A program made the position numbers and the translations under genes. Shown here one piece after another: positions 20,688 to 32,200 of a stretch of DNA of 64,000 nucleotides. The stretch covers positions 124,001 to 188,000 of the forward strand of contig CANTFK010000909.1 in assembly GCA_947646735.1 (NCBI GenBank), in the 5' to 3' direction. Below the pieces are notes generated by a model that ran no database searches, was not told where the DNA came from, and saw only the letters and a program-made list of their open reading frames with translations. The DNA is from Peronospora farinosa. Its lineage: Eukaryota > Oomycota > Peronosporomycetes > Peronosporales > Peronosporaceae. Position 1 is the first letter of the stretch. Each line of letters opens with the position of its first letter.

Positions 20688-21727
20688 GGAGCCATAGTTT
20701 AAAAGCCATGTAAGGTTTATGGGAATGTCTCTTTGGGTTTTCCGTAGATAATTGCTGTTTGTTTATGAAGAAAGAGATGGATTGATGAGGAAGATAGACC
20801 TTAGTCAACAACGTCTTAGGTCGACTTGGCTCTAAATGCAAAGAGTAGAATAGAACTCTTTCGTGGATCAACTGGCGTCCACTCAAAGAATCAACTCTTA
20901 AAGTCCCAAACCAGTACGACACTTTCAGAGCGGGTCTGGAATGATATTCTGAATGATACTATCACGGCACCTGACATTCAGCTCAGTCATAGTACCACTC
21001 AGCGATATGAAACATTCAGAATGATTTTAATCAAGAGGTTGTGAGCAGGAAACATTCTTGTTGCGAACCTCTTTCCATAGCCGGCGACTGCTTTGCTGTT
21101 TCTGGACTAGATTCCATGAGCTAAATAAAGCAATCGCACGACGCAACAATGTTTCGCAACACGAAAAAAAGCTCTACAACCGTGACAAACTCATATACAA
21201 ACCACGATGAAACAAAGATAAGTTTGGCTCGCGTGTGATAGATAAAAACGATAGAACTGTCGATTCGCTGATGCAACTTTCAAAGGTTAGTCGTTGGTCA
21301 AACAGGTATCAAGAACAAGCTTTCTTCTTGATACTTATTACTGTACATCAGCATCATTTGGCAGTCCTATCGACGCAACACATTTATTATACGACAAAGG
21401 GTTTGAGTTTTAACGTGGCATTAACTAGGAAAAACTTCGTAGCTCCTCATTTTTAGACTTCGAATTAAGCCCTTATATACGTCCCCCATCTTTTAAGCAC
21501 ATCCGTAAAGTGTCATGAAAATTACAGTCTTTTTGTTGCTACTCGATAAATTACGGAGTCATTATTTGTGTATGGATTTTAAAGTCATTATACTGTATTC
21601 AATTAGCAAAGCAATAAAAACGTTAAAACGAACAGCGTTTTTATATTAATCCTTATTAAGTGTCCACCACATAACTAATTGTGTCAAAAACACACCGTCA
21701 AAAAACACGTATCAATCAAGATCTGCC
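20688..21727. other. Intergenic, about 1 kb, nothing recognised
   Basis: Holds the NAC alpha 3' flank and the SELENOF-like 5' flank. It is AT-rich, with a poly-A/T tract near 21590-21660. No ORF here shows a known motif. Confidence 0.6.
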
Positions 21728-22402
21728 ATGAAGCTCCCATCGTTGCTACTGTTTGGAGCCTGTGTATCTGCCCAGAAGGATTCCGAGTCTATCTCAACAG
21801 TCCCTCAAGCTCCAACACTTTCTTCAGAGTATGCGGATCACTGTGCGACACTTGGCTTTGACGTCAACGCGCTTGACTGTCGTCTTTGTGACGACTTATC
21901 GACATTTTTGACATCGACGACAAAAACGTCAAAAATAGAAACTGTCAAAATCGTCGGTCAAGAATGTCGAAAATGTTGCTCGGACTTTTCCAGAGCATTG
22001 GAAGCTGAAGATCGCCGCTATGCGAACGTGGTGCTGGCCGTGAGTCAATACCGACTGAAGCGATACCCGACCGTGGCAAACTTCGTAGAGCATCAAGCCA
22101 GCAAGATCAAAGGACTGGAAGTACAAGAGACCAATTATCGACTGCCAACGCTGCAGTTTTTTGACAAAAAGGGTGTCAAAATTGAAGAAATCAGGTTTAT
22201 AGAAAATATGCTGTTGGCAAGTGGTGTCAAAAAGTAGCGAATTATTGACATTTTTGACAACTGGGTGTTTATTGACAGTGTGGCGTACTGGGACGAAGAT
22301 TCGATTGCCGAGTTTATTGACAAGAAATTGTTGGTGGAGAGTACGACGAAGAAAGAGAATGAGGAAGACGAAGCAATTGTCGAGATGGAAGTAAAGCTGT
22401 GA
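21728..22402 (+). CDS. SELENOF/Sep15-like ER protein lacking the Sec redox motif
   Basis: Two exons, 21728-22194 and 22279-22402, give 196 aa; the 84-bp intron (gtttat to ttgacag) must be removed, or the frame stops 43 bp into it. The N-terminus MKLPSLLLFGACVSAQ is a signal peptide. Cysteines C51/C54 (CRLC) and C80/C83/C84 (CRKCC) match the UGGT-binding Cys-rich domain of SELENOF. The thioredoxin-like domain follows (RYPTVANFVEH, KIKGLEVQE, LPTLQFFDKKG, and exon 2 VAYWDEDSIAEFIDKKL). Where animal SELENOF has Cys-Gly-Sec, this protein has Ser106-Gln107-Tyr108, so the catalytic pair is gone. No in-frame TGA stands there, so Sec is not hidden. It ends MEVKL, not KDEL. It likely works in glycoprotein folding, but not as an oxidoreductase. 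Confidence 0.85.
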
Positions 22403-23969
22403 ACAAGTGGACGACTGAACAAGTGACGATCTGGAACAAATTGACGCCAAAAATATATTTTTGACACTTGATTCTTGGCAGTCTTTTGTGCTGTTGATAG
22501 TGCTGTATCGGTGGACACTTTTTTGGGCTCGTTGCCAAGTCTATTTTGTACTTTGGCTTGGAGTGGCTTTGATTGGTGCTGACACTTGAGTTGTTTGTGA
22601 TGTCAGGTGCTTCTTTTTTAGGATACAAGTTTGAAGTCTTGAGAAGTTGTAGGTCGTCTTGCATAAAGACCGATAAATTGGTGCGAGGTGCAAGAAGGCA
22701 GTGGTAGGAACCGAAAAAAGCCTGTTATACGACGAATGTTTTCTTTGACAGGACTAGTTGCACGCAGAACAAGTCATGACGGGGTTGTCTTCGTCGCTTT
22801 TTTTACTACATGGTGGAGTTTTCGGTACTTTGTATCATCGCTCGAAGTGTATGGTTTCTGTATATTGTCTGTTGTGCGATGTGTCTGTTTTGCGATGTCG
22901 GTGCTTTAGTTTACTGAGGTAAAGTTAGCACGATTGTTTGCTGTTGTTAGTATTGCTAATCGATCGCAAGGAATGCTGATCGACGCGGAGAATTGGAAGC
23001 AATGTTCAAACACAAAGAAACTTCGCTAACTTCTTTTGATTCATTTTCTTAGGTAATGTAAGTCGTGTGAAGCTTAATTTTGCTGCTTTGCGTCAAGCAA
23101 AAACAGAGCTAAAAAACTTTCTAGTGCCTTACTCATGCAACGCTCGGCTAACAAGATACACTGTGCTCGCAGCTCTCTAGCAGACCGAGCCCAGTAACGA
23201 TGAGACCAAAACGAGGATATAGACTGCTCGTAGTACATGCTGGACACCTTCTTGCCGAAGATTATTGAAGACCACAAGAATGTAGACCGAGACACTGATC
23301 TTCTTCAGTACCTCAGAAGACTCCATTTAAGCATCGCGGCAATGCAGGTGGAAGACGCATCTTAATCAAGATATGACCGGAACGCTGATGAAAGGAAGCT
23401 TCCCTGTATCGTGCTTACTCATGTAGTAGAGTAAAGGACATGATCAATTCTGCCAGCTGACCGTGGTGAGGGAGGGGTTCTTGAAACCCACGTGAGCTGA
23501 TGTTTGCTTAACAGCTTGAATGTGGAACTCGTAATCAGTCGACTTCATCTACGCGTCAACATTCACGAATAGAGCAGCAGCCAAGAAGCCTGCAAGAAAA
23601 TATTCGCAAAAGGCATTGATAGACTGGTCTTCCTGGCATTTCGGTATTCCATGGAAAATCTGCTCACGTCAATGAATCCGTACGAGCTTGTAAAGCCGCA
23701 CTCATTTCGGGAAGAGCAATTGGTTTCTCATGATGAGTAGCTTCATATTGGCCAAACAACATTGTTCGTGAAGCTTTTGTGGTTTCAAAAGTCATTCCTT
23801 CTAAGCATTTGTGTGCTGGCCCAAAATGCGAGCTGTCGGAAATAGCTGGTGCATGATCTTCATGTTCTTCTTTACTGTTGAGACGCGAAACCTCCGTAGA
23901 AGTATTCAAGATGGTGCGCTATTCTGCAGTTGATAAAGTGGCTCTCTATGCAGAGCATTCTCAAAACAG
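22403..23969. other. Gene-poor interval, about 1.6 kb
   Basis: Contains small minus-strand frames at 23074-23295 (73 codons, ends LESFLALFLLDAKQQN) and 23664-23909 (81 codons). Neither has a motif I recognise nor a splice model linking it to a neighbour, so they are not called as genes. They could be relics or UTR sequence downstream of the phosphatase. Confidence 0.5.
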
Positions 23970-24819
23970 CTAAGCCATTTCTTGGTGGAGTTTCTTCTGC
24001 TTCGCTTCAAACGAAATCAACTCTTGGTAAAAGCCACGGTTTGGTTGTGCCTGAGGTCGAACTCGACGCAGTTCACAGAGCGCATCCAGATACGTGAAGC
24101 CGTGACGTGCCATCAAGAACGCGATGATAATCGTTGCAGACCTTGAGCGTCCCATGAAGCAGTGTACGAGCACTTTTCCTCCAGAAGACAACGCACTAAG
24201 AAGATATTAGCTACTTCTTGAGCAGATATCGTATGATGTTTCGTCCTACAACATACCTGTCGATGAAGGCGAAAGCTCTGTCAAAGAACTTGGAGATGCT
24301 GACCGAGCTCTGATCAGCCACTTTGAGCTGCAAATACGTAAAGACTTGAGGAAAGCTGTTGCACAGTCAGTCAGTGCTACATCAACGATCAAGCAAGGTC
24401 TCACTTACTTGAGTGGCAATGTACTTGATACACACAAGATGTGAGTGATTCCTGCTCCCGTCAATGCTTCTTTGTTGTTGGCAGCACCGTACGAACCGAT
24501 AAAGAGTCCAGAAACGGCATCTACTTCCACCTACGCAAAGAAAAGGTTGTTGGTACGATACATGATCAAACGAGAGACGGCGATCAACCATCATGTGATC
24601 AATCTTTACCGGTGTATTGTCATGGCTCTCAAACGTTTTGGCCATCAGTGCCTCTCGCATCTTACGAAACCCCGACAACGTTTTGTTCTTCTTGTCTCGA
24701 GCCAATTCCTTGGAAACCGATGGCCACATGATGTTACAATGTGGCGTAGACGTCTTGTGAACCAGCTGATCATCTTGAGATCCAGCAGATGCGACGGTAA
24801 AAGGTTTGCTAGTCTCCAT
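23970..24819 (-). CDS. Dual-specificity protein phosphatase
   Basis: Four exons on the minus strand: 24819-24610, 24530-24409, 24355-24257 and 24195-23970, with introns of 79, 53 and 61 bp, all GT-AG, giving 218 aa. The catalytic loop is HCFMGRSRS (Cys156, Arg162), the CX5R signature of Cys-based phosphatases; the general acid is Asp125 in KVADQSS. The N-terminal substrate-recognition strand is AVSGLFIGSYGAANNKEAL, then GITHILCVS, as in atypical DUSPs. It should remove phosphate from Ser/Thr and Tyr, perhaps on MAP kinases. The start ATG at 24819 is the first in frame with exon 1; an open, Ser/Pro-rich frame just upstream (about 24862-24965) might be a further 5' exon, but I found no intron of normal length to join it. 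Confidence 0.85.
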
Positions 24820-25176
24820 TCTTGGTGTCGTCTGACGTGTGACAATGGTAAGTTACTCACGATTTTTTCAAAGGTCTGAGGAGCTGTCGCGTTCTCAAAC
24901 CTCAGCTTTGATCCGTGCAATGTCGGACTCGAAGATGGTCTCGATGAAGAAGTAGCGGAGACTTTGGCTATGAGAGGTAGCAGGCTTACTATTGTATATG
25001 TTTATTACACCTTCTTTAGCTGTTCAAGTGGACGAGAAGCTCTTCTTGAAAACAAGCAATGTACGACCGGATTCGGAAGTGATTTATATGCCGTCGCTCG
25101 AGAGTTTGACGGACGTTGGAGTGACGAGAGGTGGAGGTCGCTGTAAAGGCTGTTGAGCTTGTCCACCTTGTTCTTG

Positions 25177-26394
25177 TTACTGACGTTGAGCTGAAAGCAG
25201 ATTGTGGTGCATTCGACAGTAGCCTTGCTTCACCTGACCATTCTTGGTGCATTGGCCGTAGCGACAACGACGAGCACCGCCGTGCATTTTGCACACGCCG
25301 CGCCATTGTGCCGACTTTTTGCAGCCTTCAATGCGACAGCGACGACCTCCACCGTGCAAAACGCAGTGACCACCACCCTGGTCGCTCGTGGTGCAGCCTG
25401 GAGTCGTACATCGTCGGCCACCGCCGTGTGCCTTGCACAGTCCACGTGAGCGAATACCCTTGGTACAACCCGCCACCTTGCACGTACGAGTGGCTGAAGT
25501 GCGCTTCTTGCGGAGAAGAGTAGACGGCGGCACCATTGACCCCGAATTTGTCGAGTCATAAGCTCCAGTCATGCCGATCATGGCGGCTGGCAACGTACTC
25601 GGTAGCACGGAGCGGTCGGACGTCTGCACGGATGGGAAAATGGGCGCAACGAGAGCAGATCCGATTGCTGAGTGTGTCTGGCTCAGCATTTCTGCTGGAA
25701 CGGCGGTGGTCATGCCAATTGCATTACTGTAGAAGCCAAGCACATGTGGTTGAGACCCCGTATTGTTGCTCATGTCCGTCGAGTACATTGGTGACGCAAA
25801 AAGGAGTTGTAGGCCAGGCATTTGCTGATGGCTTCGTGACACGGTCACGTGATTAGCGTGGCCTGGCATTTGACCCGTTGGCAGTTCCTGAAGCACTTCA
25901 CGTAACATCTGCGCGTCCATTGCAAGGTCTTCGTCGTTTGAACGTGGCATTGGTTCACTATGTTGAAGCACAAGTGGATGAAGTGCCGGTTGTTGAGATG
26001 AAGGCTGTGAATGAGGAACGTATTCACCAAGCACCACTGGCGTATCAGTGCTATAGGTAGGTGTACTCCAAGAAGGTACCGTCGACGTCGATTGGGGATT
26101 ACGAGGGGGTAGAAGCTGTTGGGAGTAGTATCCAGTCGAAGGTGTCAAGTTGTTAAGCTGTCGTAGTGGCAAGTGGCTATGACCATAGTAACTCGTGCTC
26201 CCTGACTGGTCCAACGTGAAGCTACGTAGAGGTTGCAATGTCGTCGTCGTAGCATCCGTTGGATTCGTTGCAGTGCTTGTAGGCGACGCCCATTGTTCTT
26301 CCAAACGCATTCGGTCTTCCGGTGCTTTGAGTTGCGTAAGGAAGCTTGAAAAGTGCCCATCGGTCGAAGTGTTGTGCTCTGTCGTAGGTATCAT
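25177..26394 (-). CDS. WRKY19-like zinc-finger repeat protein (HGGG-type)
   Basis: Single exon, 405 aa from the ATG at 26394; the frame is open further upstream but only with a GTG. The N-terminal 300 residues are low complexity (Ser, Thr, Pro, Gln, Leu) without a fold I recognise. The C-terminal 110 residues hold four tandem Cys/His units of the form C-x4-C-x8-C-x2-HGGG: CKVAGCTKGIRSRGLCKAHG, CTTPGC, CRIEGC and CRYGQC. This module is annotated as WRKY transcription factor 19-like and is expanded in oomycetes. The basic linker LLRKKRTSATRTCK can serve as a nuclear localisation signal. A DNA- or protein-binding nuclear regulator is likely; its target is unknown. Confidence 0.8.
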   Translation of the reverse strand: MIPTTEHNTSTDGHFSSFLTQLKAPEDRMRLEEQWASPTSTATNPTDATTTTLQPLRSFTLDQSGSTSYYGHSHLPLRQLNNLTPSTGYYSQQLLPPRNPQSTSTVPSWSTPTYSTDTPVVLGEYVPHSQPSSQQPALHPLVLQHSEPMPRSNDEDLAMDAQMLREVLQELPTGQMPGHANHVTVSRSHQQMPGLQLLFASPMYSTDMSNNTGSQPHVLGFYSNAIGMTTAVPAEMLSQTHSAIGSALVAPIFPSVQTSDRSVLPSTLPAAMIGMTGAYDSTNSGSMVPPSTLLRKKRTSATRTCKVAGCTKGIRSRGLCKAHGGGRRCTTPGCTTSDQGGGHCVLHGGGRRCRIEGCKKSAQWRGVCKMHGGARRCRYGQCTKNGQVKQGYCRMHHNLLSAQRQ

Positions 26395-29246
26395 CGAAAG
26401 AAGAAGGAGAAGAAGAAGGACGAGGACGTGGTTTGTAAGCAAAACTGCTTCGGCCGAGTGAAATCGGAAAGTGGTGATTCGAATGCTCACTGAAAAGCCG
26501 AGCCGAGCTCTGAGCTCTGAGCTGAGCTGAAGCTGTTGAGTTGTCTGCTGTAAAGACCAGAGGCAGCTTGGTCAAAGAGGATTTGAACTTTGGACGTGCA
26601 GACTTGGCTAAGATGCAAGACATACGGTCGGTATGTGAGTAGCACAAGAAACCAGTTGGCGACCAAGCACACGGCCTAATCGTAAAGGAAGTTCATTCGA
26701 GGAGAAAGACCAAGCAGGTTTGGCACTGCCCCGTTTTTCAAAAGCTTGCACGTTTTTGGCCCGACAACAAGACAGCGGAGACTGTGGTCGAGCGACCGGG
26801 TGATCCACACGACCCTACGTCAGAACGAGCTTGAGATTACGAGGACCTCAGGTGTCTCAACATGGAAAGATTCGTCAGGTAGTAAGTAGTGAGACTCTAC
26901 ACGTGACCGAACTGATTATAGGGTCAGTTTGGTTCGTAGCTTTGTCTTCGCGTAGGCTCCTGGTGACGATACCTGCCTGGATTCAAACACCGTGACGACA
27001 ATGAAGTGCCCCAGCGAGAAGTTCTTAGACAAGTGACGCTAAAACTTGCTCGACTAAATCTTGCAAGCACGTACGTCAGCTTCACACCATGACCTTGTCA
27101 AGCATGTCCCTAGTTCAAAAGCTTGGAAGGTCTTTTGAACGCAGTTTTGACATGCGACGGAGGCCCAGCTCTTTGAACAAAAGGTGTGGGGCGGACCACG
27201 TTTGCGGTGTTCTCCTCCCCCCGAAATGTGCGACGTAACCAAACAGCAGCGATTAACACATGCTCGAATGAAGGAGATTGGAGTTTGTGTGGCTTACCAG
27301 CGCCATGAACATAAGGGGCTGCTGAAGAGAGAAGACAAGATGAGACTACTGTGTGTGTGTGTGCACTGACTTGGCTAACCGATCTGTTGTTTGTCCATCC
27401 GAGCGAGAACAAGTACGGCAGCTGAGGTAGCGTTCAGACGCTTTTGTTTTTCATGAGACACTAGGTGCTTGATTAGCTGGATCACTTGGCTCTTGTTTTT
27501 GAGCGGAGCACGTGCACAATCGACAGTAGAGATCAAGGGTGAAAGCTACTGTCCTTCTACATTCAACAATGGGACGTCATGTTGACGCTTACCCGGCATT
27601 GCCATGCGCTACTCTGCACATCTGAACATCCCTGATCGCCTATCCGATTGGGAACGAGCCAGATGAGGAGGGCGTAGGAAGATCCGCAAAGGATGGTTCG
27701 AGTCTCTTTCTCTCTCTCTCTCTCAGCTTGTGGCGACCGTCGCACCGAGAGGCAGCACTAATGGTGCAGCGAAAAATAACACCCACTCGAAGAGACAAGA
27801 TGTGTGCTCATAGAGCTACAGTACGTTGCATCGGCGTTTGAAGTCATTCACATGACTTCCAAGCTGCAAACCGTGCCATCATCGCCATGCGTAGAAGTAT
27901 CCTTTGCACATCGTCTTTCAACTCCGACGACGTCAATACCATGTTTTTCCTGCATGTAGCAAGCGTCATGGCCACTTGTGTTCAACAACTAGATCTGATC
28001 GTAGGTATGGATTCTGTCGTAGATCGTCGAGGCAGTGGTCGTAGATGTGTCTTTCGCAGATAAACTTGAGATCAGCAGGTTCATGCACAGGGAGTTTTGT
28101 TGATGCCGACTACCTTTTTATTGAGACGAAGTAATGCCCGTTCGGTGCGTGAGTAGTGGGAATGTGACATGCAAGTGCGTTGAGACGTGCTGTCAAATCG
28201 ATGGTTCCATGAAGCTCCAGGTCACGACAAACATGAGATTTTCCATGCCGTCGACATCCCTCATGTTTGTATTACGAGCGCGTTTCGAGCTTTCAAAGTC
28301 TAGTGAATGAATATCCTTTGCACGACAAGTACTTGGAAGTAAGTAGCTCTAGCTCCTCCATGTCGACACCGAGTTTATCTTAGTCGATGCGTGACCGTCG
28401 AAAGGATAGACCATCTCTTGTCGATAGTACGTCGCCTACCGTCACATTGAAACCAAGGAGCACCGCTCAAGAGACATCCTCTGATTTGAATTGTAGTGGG
28501 CTTTTGAGCATCTACGATAAAGCTGCTACCCAGAACTTGTCACCAGTAGCAAAATACGACGGGAAACCTCTATCTGATCACCTGGCACGTACTGAAGCTC
28601 ATGTAGGTCTCAAGATGTACTCACAATGGTGAAGTTGATTGATGGTTGAGGAATTCAAAAACAAGTGATGGAGGGCTTGATACCTCTTTCTTGTCCTCAT
28701 GATCATGTGCCTATGTGCTTTCAAGTACAAGCTACAGAGTAGCTATCCATCAGTTAAATCTGTAGGCGACATGGACTCGACATGCAAGAGGTATCTGGTC
28801 TGCACCGAGCAATACGAAAGACTCCTCTATATCCTTTGGGACGGCGTGGTGAATCGCTTACTCCGTTTGCATAACCACGCTCTGGATGTAGCAGAACAGG
28901 AGCACCCATGAGCAGAAGAGTGCGTCCACGGAGCAAGAGGTCGTGCAAGTCAAACAAGTCCTTCTTTGCCCAACTCCGAGCGAATCTTCGAAACCGAGTC
29001 GAATCGAAAGGGTGCAAGAATTGTCAACTAAGCTATTCAACAGCGTGCGTAGAAGTACGTATGATCAATGCTACAGACCAAGTCGAGAGGATCAGGAGGG
29101 TGTATAATAAACAAACTTGTTTGACAGTTACCATAATCCATTGAGCTAGACATGACGAACATCTCTCGCGACGAACCGCACCACTACTCATTCCCATAAC
29201 GATCAACATGATGGTCTTCACTCGTACGACATGATGGGGGGGGGGG
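26395..29246. other. Gene-poor interval, 2.8 kb, with repeat fragments
   Basis: No gene supported. Small frames (28387-28632 and 28699-28911, plus) have no known domain. A (TC)8 microsatellite lies at 27709-27724 and a short GT repeat near 27349-27363. The right part holds a diverged copy of the 7.5-kb repeat. Confidence 0.6.
28872..29010 (+). repeat. Dispersed repeat, copy 2 (partner at 7545-7690)
   Basis: Collinear with 7545-7690 by eye (shared blocks include ctctggat, cggagcaagaggt, caagtcctt and ctccgagcg). Both are on the plus strand. It appears to be a fragment of the same retroelement family, inserted 3' of the subtilisin gene. Confidence 0.7.
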
Positions 29247-32200
29247 TTAGTACGCCGTGTCTCGAATGATAGGTTCCTTCTTTCTAGCGCTTTTCGTTCT
29301 CGTTCTCGTTCTCGCAGGACGGTCACTACGATCACTACGATCGTTACTGTCATTCCGTCTCCTCTCACTTCGTTTATAGTCCAGATCGCTGCTATCACTG
29401 CGCTTCTTTTCCAGTCTACGGTCACTTCCATCTTGGTACTCTCGATTGCGACGCGATGTTTTCTGTGAAGGAGTAGCTGGCGTCTGCAATGCCACTGCAG
29501 CAGCGCGACGACCACTCTTTTGTGCTGAAGTTGGTTCAATGGAGTCTCCAGAACGACGACTAGGCACACACTTAGCAGCAGCTGAAGGATCAAAATCACC
29601 AACGGGACGGCGACTTGGTTCACGCAAAACTCCTGCAGATGGGTCGTATGCGCAGCGTCTGCTACTCAGAGGTTCTAGAGCAGAACTCCGAATGCCTCCT
29701 GCCTTGACATTGTAGTAGTTTGGATGAATGAACGGGACACTCACGCGTTCATCGATTGCCCGCTTGTACTGATCCCCATGACTTCGTTTCGTTCTTCCTC
29801 CAACAGCACTGGCAAGCGCATTCGCCTTGAGATTGTCAGTCTTGACGCGCATACGCCAAATCAACGCAACGACAAAGAGCAGAACCAAAACGCAAACGAT
29901 GATTGCACCGATCATGATCCATGGCTGCCAAAACGCCGCATCTTCTGCGCTAGACGACACCATGGAAGTTGAAGACGGAATCGAAGACGCCACAATGGAA
30001 AACTTCTGACCAGTGGTGGTAGCGTTTTCACCGGCTTTGACGCTGTGGCCACTTACAACAGCCTGGACGTAGATGTTTCCGTCCTTGACAACCCTGCCGG
30101 CCTTTGTGACAGCAAGAAAAACGTCGTCGTAGGACACTTCTACCATTTCCACGTTGTTCACCGAGTCACGAGCGCCATTACCAGATAACGGGTAAAACAA
30201 TGCTGTCGTATTTGCAACCTTCAAGGTCAAGTCGAGGTCATTTTGCAGTGCAAGTTTGCTTCCCACTGATGCAGGTGGATCTGTCCACACAAGTGTCACG
30301 CGCAGATTGACACCGGCTGTAAGCATGAAGTGGAATGTAACTTCGCTGCCTTCGACTACGCTGGGCTCGGAACCATCCGAGGAATTTGGAAAGAAGTAGA
30401 TGGTGTTGCTGCTTGATGAAGACACCGATGAATCGCCGTTCGTGTCCAAGAAAGACACTAGATTGAGCATTGTCGGCTTTCCGTAGCCTTGATTGAAGTC
30501 AGGGTAAGACTTGAGCGGCTTTGCAGCAGCTTCTAACGCCACACACGATGTGACACCAGTGCCAGGCTGGACCAGACGTCGAGACATTGCCTCGCTACTG
30601 TGAAGCAGTAGTGCCTTGATCAATGATGCCGGTATCGTATCCATGCCAAACGTAGGGTCAGGCACGCCGTTCTTCCACCAGCCATCACGCAGCCACTCGT
30701 AGATTAACACGGCCATACCAGCAATGACTGGCGTGGACTGCGACGTTCCCTGTAGCGGACATACAGCCGAAGACTTGGTCGTCGAGCCTGGCTTTTCGGA
30801 TTGCGACGAGATGATCGTCATACCGGGCGCAACCAGATCAGGCTTCTGTCGTCCATCCAGAGTTGGTCCGATGGATGAGAACGACGCAACGGTGTTTTCA
30901 TTCAACACTGTTTGACACGGTGTAGCCACGAATGAAGCCACTGAATTGAGACTCGCACCAACCGAAACAACGTTTTTCGCCCCTGACGGACTGCTGATAG
31001 TGTGTGAGCCTTTTTCACCGCTGTTGCCTGCTGCTACAATAATGAGAATCTCCGGGTTGTTGTAAATGTATTCATCCACCTGCTCGGTCTGCGTGTTGTA
31101 GTCGTTGGCTCCTGTTCCCCATGAAAAGGAAAAGATCTTGGCACCCGTGTCAACTTGGGCCTTCATAAGGTTTGCCACCTCACCGGGTGTCTCCAGTGAT
31201 ACATCACAGCCACTATTTCCAGCGCACTTTGCGTCTTGCTTGCCAACGTCCATGAAGGCGATGCGTGCACTGGATGCAATGCCAAGATTACTGTTCATCT
31301 TGTTGTACGAACTACCTGCCAAAATACCTGATACATGTGTGCCGTGTCCACACGTCCCACCTTCAGCCTCATCCACGTTGTTTGCAAATGTCTGGTAGTA
31401 AACCACCTTGCGCGCAGTCATATCTTCTGCGTCGTACATCTTCCGTGATTCCTGGTCAAATTGATCGTGATCAATGTAAAGTCCTGTATCCGTTATACCT
31501 ACAATAATGGAGCTACCCGTGATGTTGTGTTCCCGCATAATGTTAACACCCATCACATCTTGGACGTAGTCATCCAGTCGTCGGCTCGTGTGCTCCAGTT
31601 TCGTCTCATCCATATCGGTCTCCTCATCAAAATTCTGACGAAGCAGTCGCTGCTCAATGGCAGGCGTCTTCAACGCTTGCAGTGAACTTGTGGTAACTAC
31701 CTGTTGCAAATCGACCCACTCCACCGCTTCGTCATCTAGCACAATCGCCAGTGCCAGAGTCCACGTGTGATAATCATCCACCGCTGCCTGCACCAAGACA
31801 CCTCCAGTCTCTGCTGTCGAGCTCTTCATCGTAATCAAATTCTGAATCCCCGTCGCCTTTGTCACACGGGTAGATAACCTCGTCAGTGCCTGTGCAGTGA
31901 TTACGACGTTGGCCAACTTGATTTCAAGTGCCGGTCCTTCCTTTGACTTGGTCGAATCTCGAGAAAGAGCGTACGAACTCTTTGCAAATGGCATAAGCTT
32001 GAGAATCGCTGGCAAGACCGTGACACTTTCGACACATGGTAACGCAAGAATATCATCTCCCATGAGTGCACTCACATGGACCAACATGACGGTAGCTTTT
32101 ACATTCTCCTGATCACTTCTCGTCAAAAAAGGAGTATGGCTCTCACTCGTCACGGGCCAAAGCTGTTTAATCTTCTTAAGACAGGCCAATTCATCATTCT

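Noticed and set aside
26395..26490. Leu-rich signal-like extension of the HGGG zinc-finger protein
   Set aside because: No ATG in it; the poly-Leu comes from a pyrimidine-rich 5' UTR tract; first ATG is at 26394.
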